Shown here one piece after another: positions 16,146 to 25,244 of a DNA stretch of 64,000 bases (within the stretch, counting starts at the first letter, position 1; each line of letters begins with the position of its first letter). Made by a program: the position numbers and the translations under genes. The notes beneath the pieces were generated by a model. That model was not told the origin of the DNA, made no database searches, and saw nothing but the letters and a program-made list of their open reading frames with translations. Where the stretch lies: contig NC_018870.1 in NCBI RefSeq assembly GCF_000305935.1, forward strand, positions 1,606,001 through 1,670,000, given 5' to 3'. The DNA is from Thermacetogenium phaeum DSM 12270 (GTDB lineage: Bacteria > Bacillota > DSM-12270 > Thermacetogeniales > Thermacetogeniaceae).

Positions 16146-17351
16146 TTATTCTTCTCCTTCCCGGAACAGCCCGGCAATGGGGGTGCCTTCTCCCCTCTCC
16201 ACCCGGAAAAACTCGGCCAGGGTTGCCCCGAGATCGGCCATGGTCTCCCGGGTTCCCAGAAAAACGGGATTAACCCGCGGGCCTGCTATAAGGAGGGGAA
16301 CGAACTCCCGCGAGTGGTCGGTGCTTTCCGTCGTCGGGTCGCAGCCGTGATCTGCTGTTATGACCAAAAGATCCTCTTCCTTCAACAAGCCGTCTGCAGA
16401 TGACAGCCAGCAGTCGAATTCCTCCAGAGCACGGGCAAAGCCCCTGGCATCATTGCGGTGCCCGTAAAGGGTGTCGAAGTCCACAAGGGTGGCAAAAACC
16501 AGACCGCAGTTGAGCTGCTGCAGGGAATCAAGGGCTCTCTTAAATATTTCTTCGTTCCCCGCAGCGGCAACGACATCGGTTACCCCCTTCCCGGCGAAAA
16601 TGTCGTTTACCTTGCCCACGGCCACCACCTGATAGCCGGCGGCAGCAAGTGAATCGAAGAGAGTAGGACGCGGAGGTGCCAGTGAGAAATCACGGCGCCG
16701 GGGAGTGCGCCAGAAGCCTCCCGGTTTTCCCGCAAAGGGGCGGGCGATCACCCGCCCAACCGCATGGCGCCCTGAAAGGATACCCCGCGCTATCGAACAG
16801 ATCCGGTGGAGCTCGGCAACAGGAATGACCTCCTCATGGGCTGCCACCTGGAAGACGCTGTCGGCGGAAGTATAGACGATAGGGCAGCCGGTTTCCATGT
16901 GCAAGGGCCCCAGTTCCTGGATGATCTCCGTGCCTGAAGCGGGTTTATTCCCGATCACCTTTCTCCCAATCTTCTCCTCAAAGGGTTTGATAACCTCAGG
17001 AGGAAATCCGTGCGGATAGGTAGGAAAGGGCCGGTGGAGAATCACACCCATCATTTCCCAATGGCCGCTGGTCGTGTCCTTCCCGGCGGCCTTCATGGTC
17101 ATCTTTCCGTAAGCGGCAGTCGGCCTGTCTGCTACAGGGACACCCCGTACCGGGATAATGTTGGCAAGGCCCATCTTCCCGAGATGGGGGAGTCTCAGAC
17201 CTCCAACAGCCTCTGCCAGGTTCCCCAGCGTACAGGAGCCGGAGTCCCCGAAGTCAGCAGCATCGGGAAGCTCGCCGACCCCTAAACCGTCGAGCACCAA
17301 AATCAGCACCCGGGCTTTCCTAAGACCGCGGGTGGGCTTTCTCATAAACAT
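16146..17351 (-). CDS. deoB: Phosphopentomutase
   Basis: Interconverts (deoxy)ribose-1-phosphate and -5-phosphate in nucleoside salvage. The 401-residue alkaline-phosphatase-superfamily enzyme has the metal site [20 protein letters not shown] at the N-terminus, [29 protein letters not shown] and the C-terminal [19 protein letters not shown] motif. The start overlaps xerD by 32 bp, and the stop nearly touches the pdp start, so xerD-deoB-pdp form one unit. Confidence 0.97.
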   Translation of the reverse strand: MFMRKPTRGLRKARVLILVLDGLGVGELPDAADFGDSGSCTLGNLAEAVGGLRLPHLGKMGLANIIPVRGVPVADRPTAAYGKMTMKAAGKDTTSGHWEMMGVILHRPFPTYPHGFPPEVIKPFEEKIGRKVIGNKPASGTEIIQELGPLHMETGCPIVYTSADSVFQVAAHEEVIPVAELHRICSIARGILSGRHAVGRVIARPFAGKPGGFWRTPRRRDFSLAPPRPTLFDSLAAAGYQVVAVGKVNDIFAGKGVTDVVAAAGNEEIFKRALDSLQQLNCGLVFATLVDFDTLYGHRNDARGFARALEEFDCWLSSADGLLKEEDLLVITADHGCDPTTESTDHSREFVPLLIAGPRVNPVFLGTRETMADLGATLAEFFRVERGEGTPIAGLFREGEE

Positions 17352-18216
17352 CCCTCAACTTTCCCTGGCTCAAATGCGTGTAGATCTGCGTTGTAGTAAC
17401 ATCGGCATGCCCTAGTATTTCCTGAACCACCCGCAAATCCGCCCCGTTTTCTAGTAGGTGGGTGGCAAAGGAGTGCCGCAGGACATGCGGTGTAATCTCT
17501 TTAGTAATCCCGGCCCTGCGGGCGTAGCCCTTAAGTATTTTCCAGAAGCCCTGTCTGCTCAGGCGGCTACCGTGCCTGTTTAAGAAAAGCGCCCTTTCCC
17601 AATTGTTTTTTCTTAGCTTTAACCGCCCCCGGGAAAGGTATTCCCTGGAATAGCGCAATGCCACTTCACCGACTGGGATAATCCGCTCCCTCGAACCCTT
17701 TCCGAGGCAGCGGACAAACCCCAGATCGAGATTCAGGTGCTCCGTATTGAGGCTGAGCATTTCCGAAACCCGCATCCCTGTGGCATAAAGCAGTTCCAGC
17801 ATAGCCTTGTCCCGCAGCCCGATCACGGTTCTGGTATCAGGCTGGGAAAGAAGGAGTTCCACCTCTCCAACACTCAACACCCGGGGCAAAACCCTCTCCA
17901 GCTTGGGCGAAGTCAGGTTCTCGGTAGGATCCAAGCCGATCCGCCCCTCCTGTAGCAGATAGCGATAAAAGGTGCGGATAGCCGCTAGCTTCCGGGATCG
18001 CGTCCGTGCGCTCCGGTTTTGCATCTGGAGGTAATTCATAAAGCTCAAAATCGCAGTCTGTGTGGCCTGTTCCGGTCTGCAGCCTTGTCCGGACAAAAAA
18101 GATATAAAATGCTCCAGATCATAGCGGTAAGACTGTACCGTATTCCGGGAAAGACCCCTCTCAACCTGGAGAAAGCTTAAAAAGTCGCACAAAACACCCA
18201 TCATCCGCTCTTTCAA
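17320..18216 (-). CDS. xerD: Site-specific tyrosine recombinase XerD
   Basis: A 298-residue tyrosine recombinase that resolves chromosome dimers at dif with XerC. The N-terminal SAM-like domain contains [18 protein letters not shown]. Catalytic residues are visible: Arg in [13 protein letters not shown], HxLRH in [14 protein letters not shown], His in [11 protein letters not shown] and the Tyr nucleophile in [10 protein letters not shown]. Length is typical. Synteny with deoB and dacF is the same as Bacillus ripX/xerD. Start codon (TTG 18216 or ATG 18204) is not settled. Confidence 0.96.
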   Translation of the reverse strand: MKERMMGVLCDFLSFLQVERGLSRNTVQSYRYDLEHFISFLSGQGCRPEQATQTAILSFMNYLQMQNRSARTRSRKLAAIRTFYRYLLQEGRIGLDPTENLTSPKLERVLPRVLSVGEVELLLSQPDTRTVIGLRDKAMLELLYATGMRVSEMLSLNTEHLNLDLGFVRCLGKGSRERIIPVGEVALRYSREYLSRGRLKLRKNNWERALFLNRHGSRLSRQGFWKILKGYARRAGITKEITPHVLRHSFATHLLENGADLRVVQEILGHADVTTTQIYTHLSQGKLRDVYEKAHPRS

Positions 18217-18495
18217 GGCGGACCAACCCCTGTCGTTATCATCCTTTTGTCAAGAAACCGAAACTTCGCAAAGCGACTCTTCACCGGTCTGATTGGATCT
18301 GGTTTCCAAAGATAATTATACCACTTCTTGCCGGGCAATTCCTCCTTCCTCTAAAAGAAAAGAGACAATCTCCCACTTTTATGACTGCCGGGTAATGCCG
18401 GTAGCTTCCGGAAATTGTCCGTCACTTAGTAAATTTAAAACCGGGAACTGACGACACCACCGGCTTAAAAGGGCAAAAAAATAACAGGCCCTTCA
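18217..18495. other. Intergenic region between xerD and YqzK-like gene
   Basis: About 280 bp with no gene. It holds an extended -10 promoter facing xerD and the terminator of the upstream gene. In Bacillus fur lies near this point, but no fur gene is present here. Confidence 0.6.
18315..18323 (-). promoter_or_regulatory. Extended -10 promoter for xerD-deoB-pdp
   Basis: The minus strand reads TGGTATAAT, a perfect -10 with the TGn extension, about 100 bp before xerD. No good -35 hexamer is seen at 16-18 bp. Confidence 0.5.
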
Positions 18496-18503
18496 CTACC
18501 TGT
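18475..18503 (-). terminator. Probable terminator after YqzK-like gene
   Basis: ACAGG and CCTGT (18484-18488 with 18499-18503) form a short stem followed on the minus strand by TATTTTTTT. The stem is short, so termination strength is uncertain. It overlaps the stop codon of the upstream gene. Confidence 0.5.
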
Positions 18504-18780
18504 CCTGCGTACTCTCCTTCCCCTCATTACCGTAGTATAACTGGCGCAGCCTCTCTAAAATCGTCAGCTCTGAGGACGGCTCTGCTTCCGCCTTTTCTTT
18601 CTCCACGCGCATCGCAGGTGGTTTGGTTATTTCTGAACGCCCCTTCAGCTCCACCAGCTCGCCGGCAATGAGGCTGAGAAACTGTGGAACAACCAGTCCG
18701 ATCAATAAGAGAAAGAGAAAAAGCCTGAAAAGCACCCCCAGCTTGTGTTTCCAGTTGGTAATCGTAACAAGAAGCACCAT
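18496..18780 (-). CDS. Small single-pass membrane protein, YqzK-like (DUF4227)
   Basis: A 94-residue protein from ATG 18780, which follows AAAGGAGGGAGG closely. One strong membrane segment (LFRLFLFLLLIGLVVPQFLSLI) is followed by a charged region and a C-terminal LERLRQLYYGNE motif. The location between spoIIM and xerD is that of Bacillus yqzK, and the C-terminal RL..FY-YGE pattern of that family is similar, so I call it a positional YqzK homologue. Function is unknown. The frame is open 19 codons further upstream but lacks a ribosome site there. Confidence 0.6.
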   Translation of the reverse strand: MVLLVTITNWKHKLGVLFRLFLFLLLIGLVVPQFLSLIAGELVELKGRSEITKPPAMRVEKEKAEAEPSSELTILERLRQLYYGNEGKESTQDR

Positions 18781-18954
18781 CCTCCCTCCTTTCCTCAGTA
18801 AAAGAAAAATCAAACCCTTTTCCAACATCTTATGCACCTCATGCCTTCTGGTAGAACCAGGGCTGTCCGTTATAGTCAGAACCCGCGCGGTTGGAAAAGC
18901 TGATGGTGAGGGGCCGTAGTGAAAACTTCGATAAGGAGGGATAACATCTAACAG

Positions 18955-19587
18955 CTACCGGTACAGAGAGAGCAAAAGGCGCAAAAAGCCGGGAGCTATA
19001 CAGGCCTCGATCCAGGCACCGGCTAAAACGAAGAGCATGAAAAATAAAAAGAGAAGGGAATAGACGCCCAACCGCAGGGAAACGGGGGTCCCCCGCGAAC
19101 CACGGAGCAGCATGAGGGAATAATAAACAGAGAGGATGCCACCTCCGAGGAAAGCCGGCACGTAAAAGAGATTTTGCGGGAGCACCGTGATCAGGGCCAG
19201 GAGCAATCCCTGACCGGCTCTATCCTGAACCAGGAAGCCAACCGTAAAGCCGAGAATAAAGCCGCGCCCACCGATAACGAGAAGAATTAAAGGGGTGCCC
19301 AGTACCGTTAATCCCAAAAACCAAAGCAGGCCTAAAACCGCGGTCTGCATTTTAACGATCTCAAACCAGGCCTTTATGTCCGCCAGACCACTGCCGGAAT
19401 CGGCCTCCACTCCCTGCAAAAAGGCTGCCAGATACCTGCTCAGATCCTCCTGCAAAAGCGTGTTCAGGTTGTGCAGCGTCAAAGCTCCCCAAACAAGCCC
19501 GGACAAGAAGATACCCACCGCCAGTGCTGCGGAGACCAGGACATCCTTGCGGTTGCAGACAGTGAAGCATTGAGTGGAAAAAGGCAT
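18955..19587 (-). CDS. spoIIM: Stage II sporulation protein M
   Basis: SpoIIM is the polytopic membrane component of the SpoIID-SpoIIM-SpoIIP complex that drives septal peptidoglycan thinning and engulfment in the mother cell. The 210-residue product has about five membrane segments, and the motifs FLSGLVWGALTLHNLNTLL after the first and GVILPQNL-like ITVLPQNLFYVPAFLGGG. Expected control is by sigma-E, but no clear promoter was found by eye. It follows the ComB-like gene by 74 bp, at the end of a long co-directional run starting at steA. Confidence 0.94.
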   Translation of the reverse strand: MPFSTQCFTVCNRKDVLVSAALAVGIFLSGLVWGALTLHNLNTLLQEDLSRYLAAFLQGVEADSGSGLADIKAWFEIVKMQTAVLGLLWFLGLTVLGTPLILLVIGGRGFILGFTVGFLVQDRAGQGLLLALITVLPQNLFYVPAFLGGGILSVYYSLMLLRGSRGTPVSLRLGVYSLLFLFFMLFVLAGAWIEACIAPGFLRLLLSLYR

Positions 19588-19661
19588 GGTTTACCTCTCC
19601 CGGCAGATTCTTGGAAGAAAAATAAAAAATCTTCCTACAGAGAAGTTTATGCCGGGAAGCA

Positions 19662-20360
19662 TCAACCGATTACATGGCAGCAAAAACCGCTCTCTCTGAG
19701 ACGCTCCGCCAGGTAGTGGGTGGCCAGCACATCCTCCGCCGATTTGCCGCTGGAGGCAACAATAGCAATCCCCCTTCCCTCTTTTTCGGCCAGCCGCAGC
19801 GCTCTCTCCACAGCAGAGCGGGCGTTCTCCCACCCTGTACATCCCGGTGTGCGCGCCACCGTTCCCGTTATTACCGGAGCACCGGCATTAAAAGCGGCAT
19901 CGAACGCCGCTCCACCGCAATCGGTAACGGCAACCACAACCTTATTTCGAAAATCCACCAATTTCCCCGTCTCCGCCCCGAGGTTGGGGTAAATGCCGGC
20001 CTCCCGGATTCCTGCGCTGCGCAGCCCCTTGAGCAGACCCGAGCTTCTCTCCTGGCGCTCCTCTACCTTGCCGACCCGCGGCTCGGCTATAACGACGACC
20101 TCTGCCCCCAGTTTAGCGGCGGCATCCGCCGCATACCTCCCCACGGCAGCAGGGTTGACCGGCACCGGTGCCCTTGAGGGAACAGGGCTCGCACCCAGCA
20201 CCAGGGCGGCCCCGTTTTGAAGAGCAACCTCCAGCGTTGTGCTCATATCGATAACATCCACGATAACGACCACCTGACCGGCCAGGGCTGCCATGTAGGC
20301 GCCGCTGGCATCGGCGGTTACGGTCAGGAGCCTTCTATAACCTTCCCTCACCCTTCTCAC
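19662..20360 (-). CDS. ComB-like (2-phosphosulfolactate phosphatase family) protein
   Basis: A 232-residue protein with the ComB-type start VVVIVDVIDMSTTLEVALQNGA (substrate-loop Asp and Ser/Thr) and a later VVAVTDCGGAAFDAAFNAGA segment, followed by AIVASSGKSAEDVLATHYLAE near the C-terminus. ComB proteins hydrolyse 2-phosphosulfolactate in coenzyme M synthesis, but no other coenzyme M gene is nearby, so the true substrate is unknown. It is 25 bp overlapped by endoQ upstream and precedes spoIIM. Family placement is by motif only. Confidence 0.65.
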   Translation of the reverse strand: MRRVREGYRRLLTVTADASGAYMAALAGQVVVIVDVIDMSTTLEVALQNGAALVLGASPVPSRAPVPVNPAAVGRYAADAAAKLGAEVVVIAEPRVGKVEERQERSSGLLKGLRSAGIREAGIYPNLGAETGKLVDFRNKVVVAVTDCGGAAFDAAFNAGAPVITGTVARTPGCTGWENARSAVERALRLAEKEGRGIAIVASSGKSAEDVLATHYLAERLRESGFCCHVIG

Positions 20361-21549
20361 TCCTCACCAACGAAACCCTCCCGTAAATTCCACCTCCACC
20401 GGCTGCAATAGCCAGCTTTCCCAGGCGTGCCTGCTGGATGAGCGTGGCCGTTCTTTCCCCTACCGCGTCCACAAGCTCCTTAAAAGCCACCCTGTGCAGC
20501 ACATCGATCTCTGTTCCGAACCGCTCCAGGAGCCTGGAAACCGTCTTCGGTCCCACACCAGGCAGAAAGAGCAGAGGAACCTGGTGATAATAAGGGGGGC
20601 GCATCGGTGGATGAAGAGGGGTTTCCCTGTCCTGAATCTCCCAGATGCGGTCGAGCACTCCCTTGACCACATGGGAGCTTCCGCAGGCACTACAGGCAAT
20701 GACAGGATAGGGCTCCCCGGCTATCCTCCCGCAGGAAAGGCAAAAGGTCCGGTGGTACTTGCCCAACCTGGGATCGAGACCGTAGTTGGCAGCGATTCGT
20801 CTCCCTTCCCTCCCCTGCAGGGCCTTGTTCAGTTCACTCCAGTCGGGTTCTTCCAACAGCAGAAGATTATACTCCCGTCCCAGGTTTTTCAGGGAATGGG
20901 CATCGGAATTACTCAAATAGGAGATACCCCCCAGTTCTTCCAGGCGATCGGCCAGAGCGGTATCGGCACTCAAACCCAGCTCCAGGGCGGAGATCTTCTG
21001 AAAGCACCTCTTCCCCAGCAGAGGTTCCAACCTCGCCGTGCACTGACCGTAAACCCCTTTATGAGGTGTAAAAGCATGGGCCGGCATGAAGATGCCGGAG
21101 CGTGCCAGCACTTCGGGCAGCAAGAGCCGCGCCGGCAACCGGCAGCACTGGGTGCTCAATTCCGGGTTGGCAACACGCTCAGCCAAAAATTCAGAGAAAG
21201 AGCGCAGCTCTTTGAGACCCGGGAAGTATCCCAGCCAGTGGGCCGAACAACCGCCCTCTTCTGTTACCTCCACCTCAGCCCCCGGGATTACCGTGAGGCT
21301 CTCTCGCCAGCGCAGACCACCTCCCGGCAGCTCTCTCAATTCGCCCTCCGCTACCATCTCTTCAAGCTCCCGGCAGACCCTGGGACAGGCAGCATCGACA
21401 ATCCCGACGAAGTCAAGCCCTTTTCTCGATACCGCCTCCTCCAGTACCAGACGGAGCGTCTGAGAGCGCGCCGCAGTCACCTTGACGGGAAACCCCTCTT
21501 TTGTGCGGCCGATGTGGATGTGGAGATCCGCAAAAAACCCGGCGAGCAC
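20335..21549 (-). CDS. Endonuclease Q family DNA repair nuclease
   Basis: A 404-residue PHP-domain protein of the EndoQ/YqxK type. EndoQ nicks DNA 5' of deaminated bases (uracil, hypoxanthine, xanthine) and abasic sites. The order of parts fits: PHP metal motifs FADLHIHIGRTKEG and DFVGIVDAACPRV, SAHWLGYFPG, SNSDAHSLKNLGREYN, then a four-cysteine zinc site (CLSCGRIAG and IACSACGSS), then a helix-hairpin-helix VPLLFLPGVGPKTVSRLLER near the C-terminus. It is adjacent to nudF, as in Bacillus. EndoQ is common in Thermococcales and patchy in bacteria. Confidence 0.88.
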   Translation of the reverse strand: MLAGFFADLHIHIGRTKEGFPVKVTAARSQTLRLVLEEAVSRKGLDFVGIVDAACPRVCRELEEMVAEGELRELPGGGLRWRESLTVIPGAEVEVTEEGGCSAHWLGYFPGLKELRSFSEFLAERVANPELSTQCCRLPARLLLPEVLARSGIFMPAHAFTPHKGVYGQCTARLEPLLGKRCFQKISALELGLSADTALADRLEELGGISYLSNSDAHSLKNLGREYNLLLLEEPDWSELNKALQGREGRRIAANYGLDPRLGKYHRTFCLSCGRIAGEPYPVIACSACGSSHVVKGVLDRIWEIQDRETPLHPPMRPPYYHQVPLLFLPGVGPKTVSRLLERFGTEIDVLHRVAFKELVDAVGERTATLIQQARLGKLAIAAGGGGIYGRVSLVRSEKGEGRL

Positions 21550-22104
21550 CTATACCTCCCCCATTGCCTCGAGAGCAAGAATCCCAATGGCGGTCTTGGC
21601 GTCCTTGATCTCTCCGGAAAAAACCATTCTCTTGGCCTCGTCCACCGGAACTGTGACGGTATCAATGAATTCTCCACTATCCGGATGGGCCTCCCCCTGG
21701 GACAGCCCTTTGGCGAGCACCAGATAGATCAGTTCATCGCAGAAACCGGGGGATGTGTAAAAAGAAAAGAGAACCCGCCACTGAGAAGCAGTAAGCCCTG
21801 TTTCCTCCTCCAGTTCCCTTCTGGCACAGGCCAGCGGTTCTTCATCCCCTTCCCTCTTTCCGGCGGGAAGTTCCAGCAGCACTTCACCGGTAGCATGTCT
21901 GTACTGCCGCACCATTACGACCTCTTTCCGCTCGGTCAGAGGGAGGATGGCTACGGCACCGGGGTGTTCGACCACCTCTCTCTTCGCCCTTTCCCCATCC
22001 GGCAGCCACACAGTATCCACCCGGACTTTGATGAAGCTCCCATCATAAACCCGTTCACTAGAAAGGTGCCTCTCTTTGAGCCTGGCTTCAGGGTCTTTAT
22101 TCAT
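21550..22104 (-). CDS. nudF: ADP-ribose pyrophosphatase (Nudix)
   Basis: A 184-residue Nudix hydrolase. The Nudix box is complete: GKREGDEEPLACARRELEEETG. The upstream DTVWLPDGERAKREVVEHPGAV segment is typical of the ADP-ribose pyrophosphatase subgroup that splits ADP-ribose to AMP and ribose-5-phosphate. It ends directly at the endoQ start, giving a nudF-endoQ pair that is conserved in Bacillus as well. Confidence 0.93.
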   Translation of the reverse strand: MNKDPEARLKERHLSSERVYDGSFIKVRVDTVWLPDGERAKREVVEHPGAVAILPLTERKEVVMVRQYRHATGEVLLELPAGKREGDEEPLACARRELEEETGLTASQWRVLFSFYTSPGFCDELIYLVLAKGLSQGEAHPDSGEFIDTVTVPVDEAKRMVFSGEIKDAKTAIGILALEAMGEV

Positions 22105-22182
22105 GAATTTCTTCTCCCTTCTCTTAGCAAAATTCTTTGTGGACTCTTTCTTAAGTGGCTCAATAGCCGACCGTCGAAGGCT

Positions 22183-23256
22183 TTAAAGATTTCCAGCTGC
22201 AAACCGGCCTGCAGCTCCTGCGGCGAGAAAAAAGGCAGGGTCCTCCGCAGGGGTTCTTCCCATGCTGCGTACGGTAATGCCTTCCTGTTCTAAAAGCTTG
22301 AGGGCGGGGCTGCCGTCAACCGTGATCACCCGGTGCCGGGAAAGGATGCCTTCCAACGCCAGCTGCTCCTCGACCAGCTCGTACTGAGGGGCTGGCATCT
22401 CGGGAAGAACAACGACAGCCTGCCTGAGGGCGACTTTTCCCAGCGCGGTCAGGGTGTGATGGCTTACCCCTCGGTGCCGCGGGCGGGGGTCGGCAAAGCT
22501 GATCCTGGGGATAACCACCGGTTGCCCTCCGAGAACGCTGACGGCATTAACAATCTCCCCCTGTTCCAGCGCCGTCGTCCCCCAATTCGTCCCCGTCCCT
22601 ACAATTCCCGGCCCCATGGTAACGACAATCACATCCGCTTGGAAAACCGTATATGCCGCTATCAAGCCGGAATAGATATTCACACTCTCCAGGTCCCCTC
22701 CAAAGGCGTGGCCGGCGGTGACGGTACCTGCCAACATCCCCTTTCTTTTTAGGATGCGCACCGTACTGCTGAGGGCCAGCGGAAGGGCGGCCCCGTCGGT
22801 CATGACGTAGGCAATTCGGATCCCTTTCTTCGCTTCTGACAGGCAGCCGGCAACAGCAGGGGCGAGCATGCTGTGGAGTGTTCCGACGATCACCGGAGTC
22901 CCATTTAAGGATGAAAAATCCCTGATCCGCCCATGATGCGGACTGGCTTCCTCCTCGACGCTCAACACCTTAAGCTGGCAAGGGGTGTAGCGCAGCTTCA
23001 TGATGTGGCCGGGCTCCTCCGGGAAGTGAGGGAGGCGGTTCAAATTGGCGATAACAAAATGATATCCGCCGCTCCCCAGCCCCAACTGCACGGCGGTGGT
23101 ATTCAAATAGACTTCATCCCCGACCCTCGCTTCCCCGGTCAGCAGAGGGTAATTCCAGGCCCGGCAGGGCACTCCCTCACACTCCACCAACAGCTCCTGA
23201 ATGTCCCGTTCTGAGCGCAAAACCCGGCTTATCCTACCCTTTTTCCAGAAAATCAA
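22183..23256 (-). CDS. DUF3866 family protein
   Basis: A 357-residue cytosolic protein of the conserved DUF3866 family, found in Actinobacteria and some Firmicutes. It begins with a short beta-rich domain (VECEGVPCRAWNYPLLTGEARVGD, then LNTTAVQLGLGSGGYHFV) and has a main alpha/beta domain with VIVGTLHSMLAPAVAG, AYVMTDGAALPLALS, TAGHAFGGDLE and VVTMGPGIVGTGTNWGTTALEQGE. The last motif suggests a nucleotide- or phosphate-binding loop, but no activity is known. It overlaps the M20 peptidase gene by 23 bp. Confidence 0.85.
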   Translation of the reverse strand: MIFWKKGRISRVLRSERDIQELLVECEGVPCRAWNYPLLTGEARVGDEVYLNTTAVQLGLGSGGYHFVIANLNRLPHFPEEPGHIMKLRYTPCQLKVLSVEEEASPHHGRIRDFSSLNGTPVIVGTLHSMLAPAVAGCLSEAKKGIRIAYVMTDGAALPLALSSTVRILKRKGMLAGTVTAGHAFGGDLESVNIYSGLIAAYTVFQADVIVVTMGPGIVGTGTNWGTTALEQGEIVNAVSVLGGQPVVIPRISFADPRPRHRGVSHHTLTALGKVALRQAVVVLPEMPAPQYELVEEQLALEGILSRHRVITVDGSPALKLLEQEGITVRSMGRTPAEDPAFFLAAGAAGRFAAGNL

Positions 23257-24403
23257 AGGCCGACCCCTCCCCTTCGGTGCTCAACTTGAGCATCTCCCAG
23301 AGGATGCGCACAACGGCGACCAAATCCTCCAGCTCCAGGTACTCTTCGGTGGTGTGTGCCTGTTGCATTCCCACGGCCAGATTGGCCACCGCAAGTCCGG
23401 GGATGGCGTTGAAGATGTTGGCGTCACTCCCTCCCCCGCTCGTTTCCAGCCGCACTTCAAGACCGGCCCGGGAAATGGCTTGGGAAGCGAACTGCACCAC
23501 CGGCTGCTCCGGAGCTAACCGGTATTCCGGATACTCCCTGGTGACGCGCACCTCACCTCTGGCCCCAGGGAACTTCGATACGCTTTCGAATTCGGCCACG
23601 ATTTCCGCCGTTAAAGCCTCCAGCTTTTTTCGATCCAGGCTTCTGGCCTCCCCCTGGATGAAAACGGCATCAGGGACGATATTGGTGGCCTTGCCCCCCT
23701 TAATAACCCCGATATTGACCGTCGTTTCCGCGTCGATCCTTCCCAGCTGCAAGCGGGCGATTACCTCACTGGCGATTTTAATGGCATTTACACCTTTTTC
23801 CGGCTCGAAACCTGCATGGGCGGCTTTTCCCCTCACGGTTACATGGAAGACGTTCTGTGCCGGGGCGGCCGTGACGATCGCTCCCGGCTTGCCGCTGGAG
23901 TCCAAAACGTAGCCGAACCGCGCCTTCAATCGGCTGCAGTCAAAGTTCCTGCTTCCCAGGAGGCCTTGTTCCTCTCCAACTGTAAAGAGTATTTCCAGAG
24001 TGCCGTGGGGGTGAGAACTCTCCCTCAGCATATCCAAAAACTCCAGGAGCGCAGCGATCCCCGCCTTATCGTCCCCTCCCAGAACGGTATCCCCGCGGCT
24101 GCGAAAAACGCCGTTCTCGAGGATTACTTTAACCCCTTCTGCAGGAGTTACCGTATCCAGATGGGAACAAAAAAGAAGGGCCGGATACCGCTCCTCCCCT
24201 GGCAGGCGTGCCAGCAAATTCCCACAATTGCCGCCGATCTTTTCCGCCGCATCATCCTCTTCGACATCAAGGCCCAGCTTCTGCAGCCGCCCTTTCAGAT
24301 AATCTGCGAGATCCCGTTCCCTGTACGAGGGTGAAGGGATCTCCGCAATTCTAATAAATTCCTGCGCCAGCCTCTCTTCATTGATATTCGCAGAATCACA
24401 CAT
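23234..24403 (-). CDS. M20 family metallopeptidase (PepT-like)
   Basis: A 389-residue di-zinc aminopeptidase of the M20B type, close to Bacillus YqjE. Metal and catalytic motifs are LLFCSHLDTVTPAEG, GGDDKAGIAALLEFL, FTVGEEQGLLGSRNF and YVLDSSGKPGAI, with the dimerisation/lid domain after GKAAHAGFEPEKGVNAI. Three consecutive ATGs lie after an AGGAGGT; the third (24403) has the best spacing (8 nt). The frame overlaps the upstream glycosyltransferase gene by 8 bp. Likely a cytosolic peptidase of small peptides; specificity is not visible. Confidence 0.9.
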   Translation of the reverse strand: MCDSANINEERLAQEFIRIAEIPSPSYRERDLADYLKGRLQKLGLDVEEDDAAEKIGGNCGNLLARLPGEERYPALLFCSHLDTVTPAEGVKVILENGVFRSRGDTVLGGDDKAGIAALLEFLDMLRESSHPHGTLEILFTVGEEQGLLGSRNFDCSRLKARFGYVLDSSGKPGAIVTAAPAQNVFHVTVRGKAAHAGFEPEKGVNAIKIASEVIARLQLGRIDAETTVNIGVIKGGKATNIVPDAVFIQGEARSLDRKKLEALTAEIVAEFESVSKFPGARGEVRVTREYPEYRLAPEQPVVQFASQAISRAGLEVRLETSGGGSDANIFNAIPGLAVANLAVGMQQAHTTEEYLELEDLVAVVRILWEMLKLSTEGEGSAFDFLEKG

Positions 24404-25241
24404 CATCATTACCTCCTTTTGCCTCTTCACCCCTTCTTCCCAGGCGGTCCAGGAAGCGCAGGAAGCGATTCCTCTCAACAATCTCTGTGAGGGAATACTT
24501 CTCGGTAAACAGGTGCAGCAGGATCAAGATGGCGACAACCAGCAGCTGGGTGGAAAACGGCAACACCCAGGCCGTGACCATCCCCAGTCCTGCACCGATC
24601 AGATTGGAACCGGTATCCCCGAGCATCGCCTTCCCCCGCAGGTCGCAGGGAGCATAGGCGCACAGACCACCTGCCAGAGGGGCAAGCAAAAGCAAATCGC
24701 TATCCCCCCTGAAACCTACCAGGAGAATTAAAAACCACAACAGAGAAACCTTGACCGCCCTCCCCGGGCGCAAATCCAGAAGGTTGATGGTGTTCGCCGT
24801 CAGGGCTATCAATACGGCAGCGGTTATATTTTCCCACAGCGGCCGTCCGGCCAGACTGCCGGCAGCAACCAGCAGAGCAGCCACACCACCACCGAGGGCC
24901 TTCAGGGTTCCTGTTGTCAGCCGCCCGCGGAAGAGGGCTCCGAAATGCCCTCTCAGCCCTTTACTGCCGCGAGACCCCAGCAGGTCGTCGATGAACCCGA
25001 GAAAGGCAAAAAAAATCATCCCCAGCAGGAAGAAGGCAACCTTCGGGGTTGCATGCCAGCGGAAGAGAAGAAAGGCCTCAAGCAGATAAACGAAAACAAA
25101 AACCAGACCCGTTCCCACAGGAATGAGATGGCCGCGGTAGTTAAGGCAGGCAGATCCGTTCTCCTGCAAGAACCTCAAAAAAAAGGGGAGCAACAGCAGG
25201 GTTAGAAGCCAACCCAATCCACCCCCGATGAGAAGTTCCAA
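24396..25241 (-). CDS. Glycosyltransferase family 4 (MraY/WecA-like) membrane protein
   Basis: A 281-residue polytopic membrane protein of the polyprenyl-phosphate N-acetylhexosamine-1-phosphate transferase superfamily. Family marks are FLGFIDDLLGSRGSKGLRGH (the Asp-rich loop), ANTINLLDLRPGRAVK (NxxNxxD loop) and MLGDTGSNLIGAGLGM (the GDxxS motif). It is shorter than MraY (about 320) and lies away from the mur/fts genes, so it probably starts a different undecaprenyl-linked glycan. It follows the GT2 gene by 3 bp. Substrate unknown. Confidence 0.85.
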   Translation of the reverse strand: MELLIGGGLGWLLTLLLLPFFLRFLQENGSACLNYRGHLIPVGTGLVFVFVYLLEAFLLFRWHATPKVAFFLLGMIFFAFLGFIDDLLGSRGSKGLRGHFGALFRGRLTTGTLKALGGGVAALLVAAGSLAGRPLWENITAAVLIALTANTINLLDLRPGRAVKVSLLWFLILLVGFRGDSDLLLLAPLAGGLCAYAPCDLRGKAMLGDTGSNLIGAGLGMVTAWVLPFSTQLLVVAILILLHLFTEKYSLTEIVERNRFLRFLDRLGRRGEEAKGGNDDV

Positions 25242-25244
25242 AAA

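Noticed and set aside
20494-22293. 599-codon open frame on the plus strand
   Set aside because: It lies opposite endoQ and nudF, which have complete family motifs. Its product has no recognisable domain and is explained by codon bias of the true genes.
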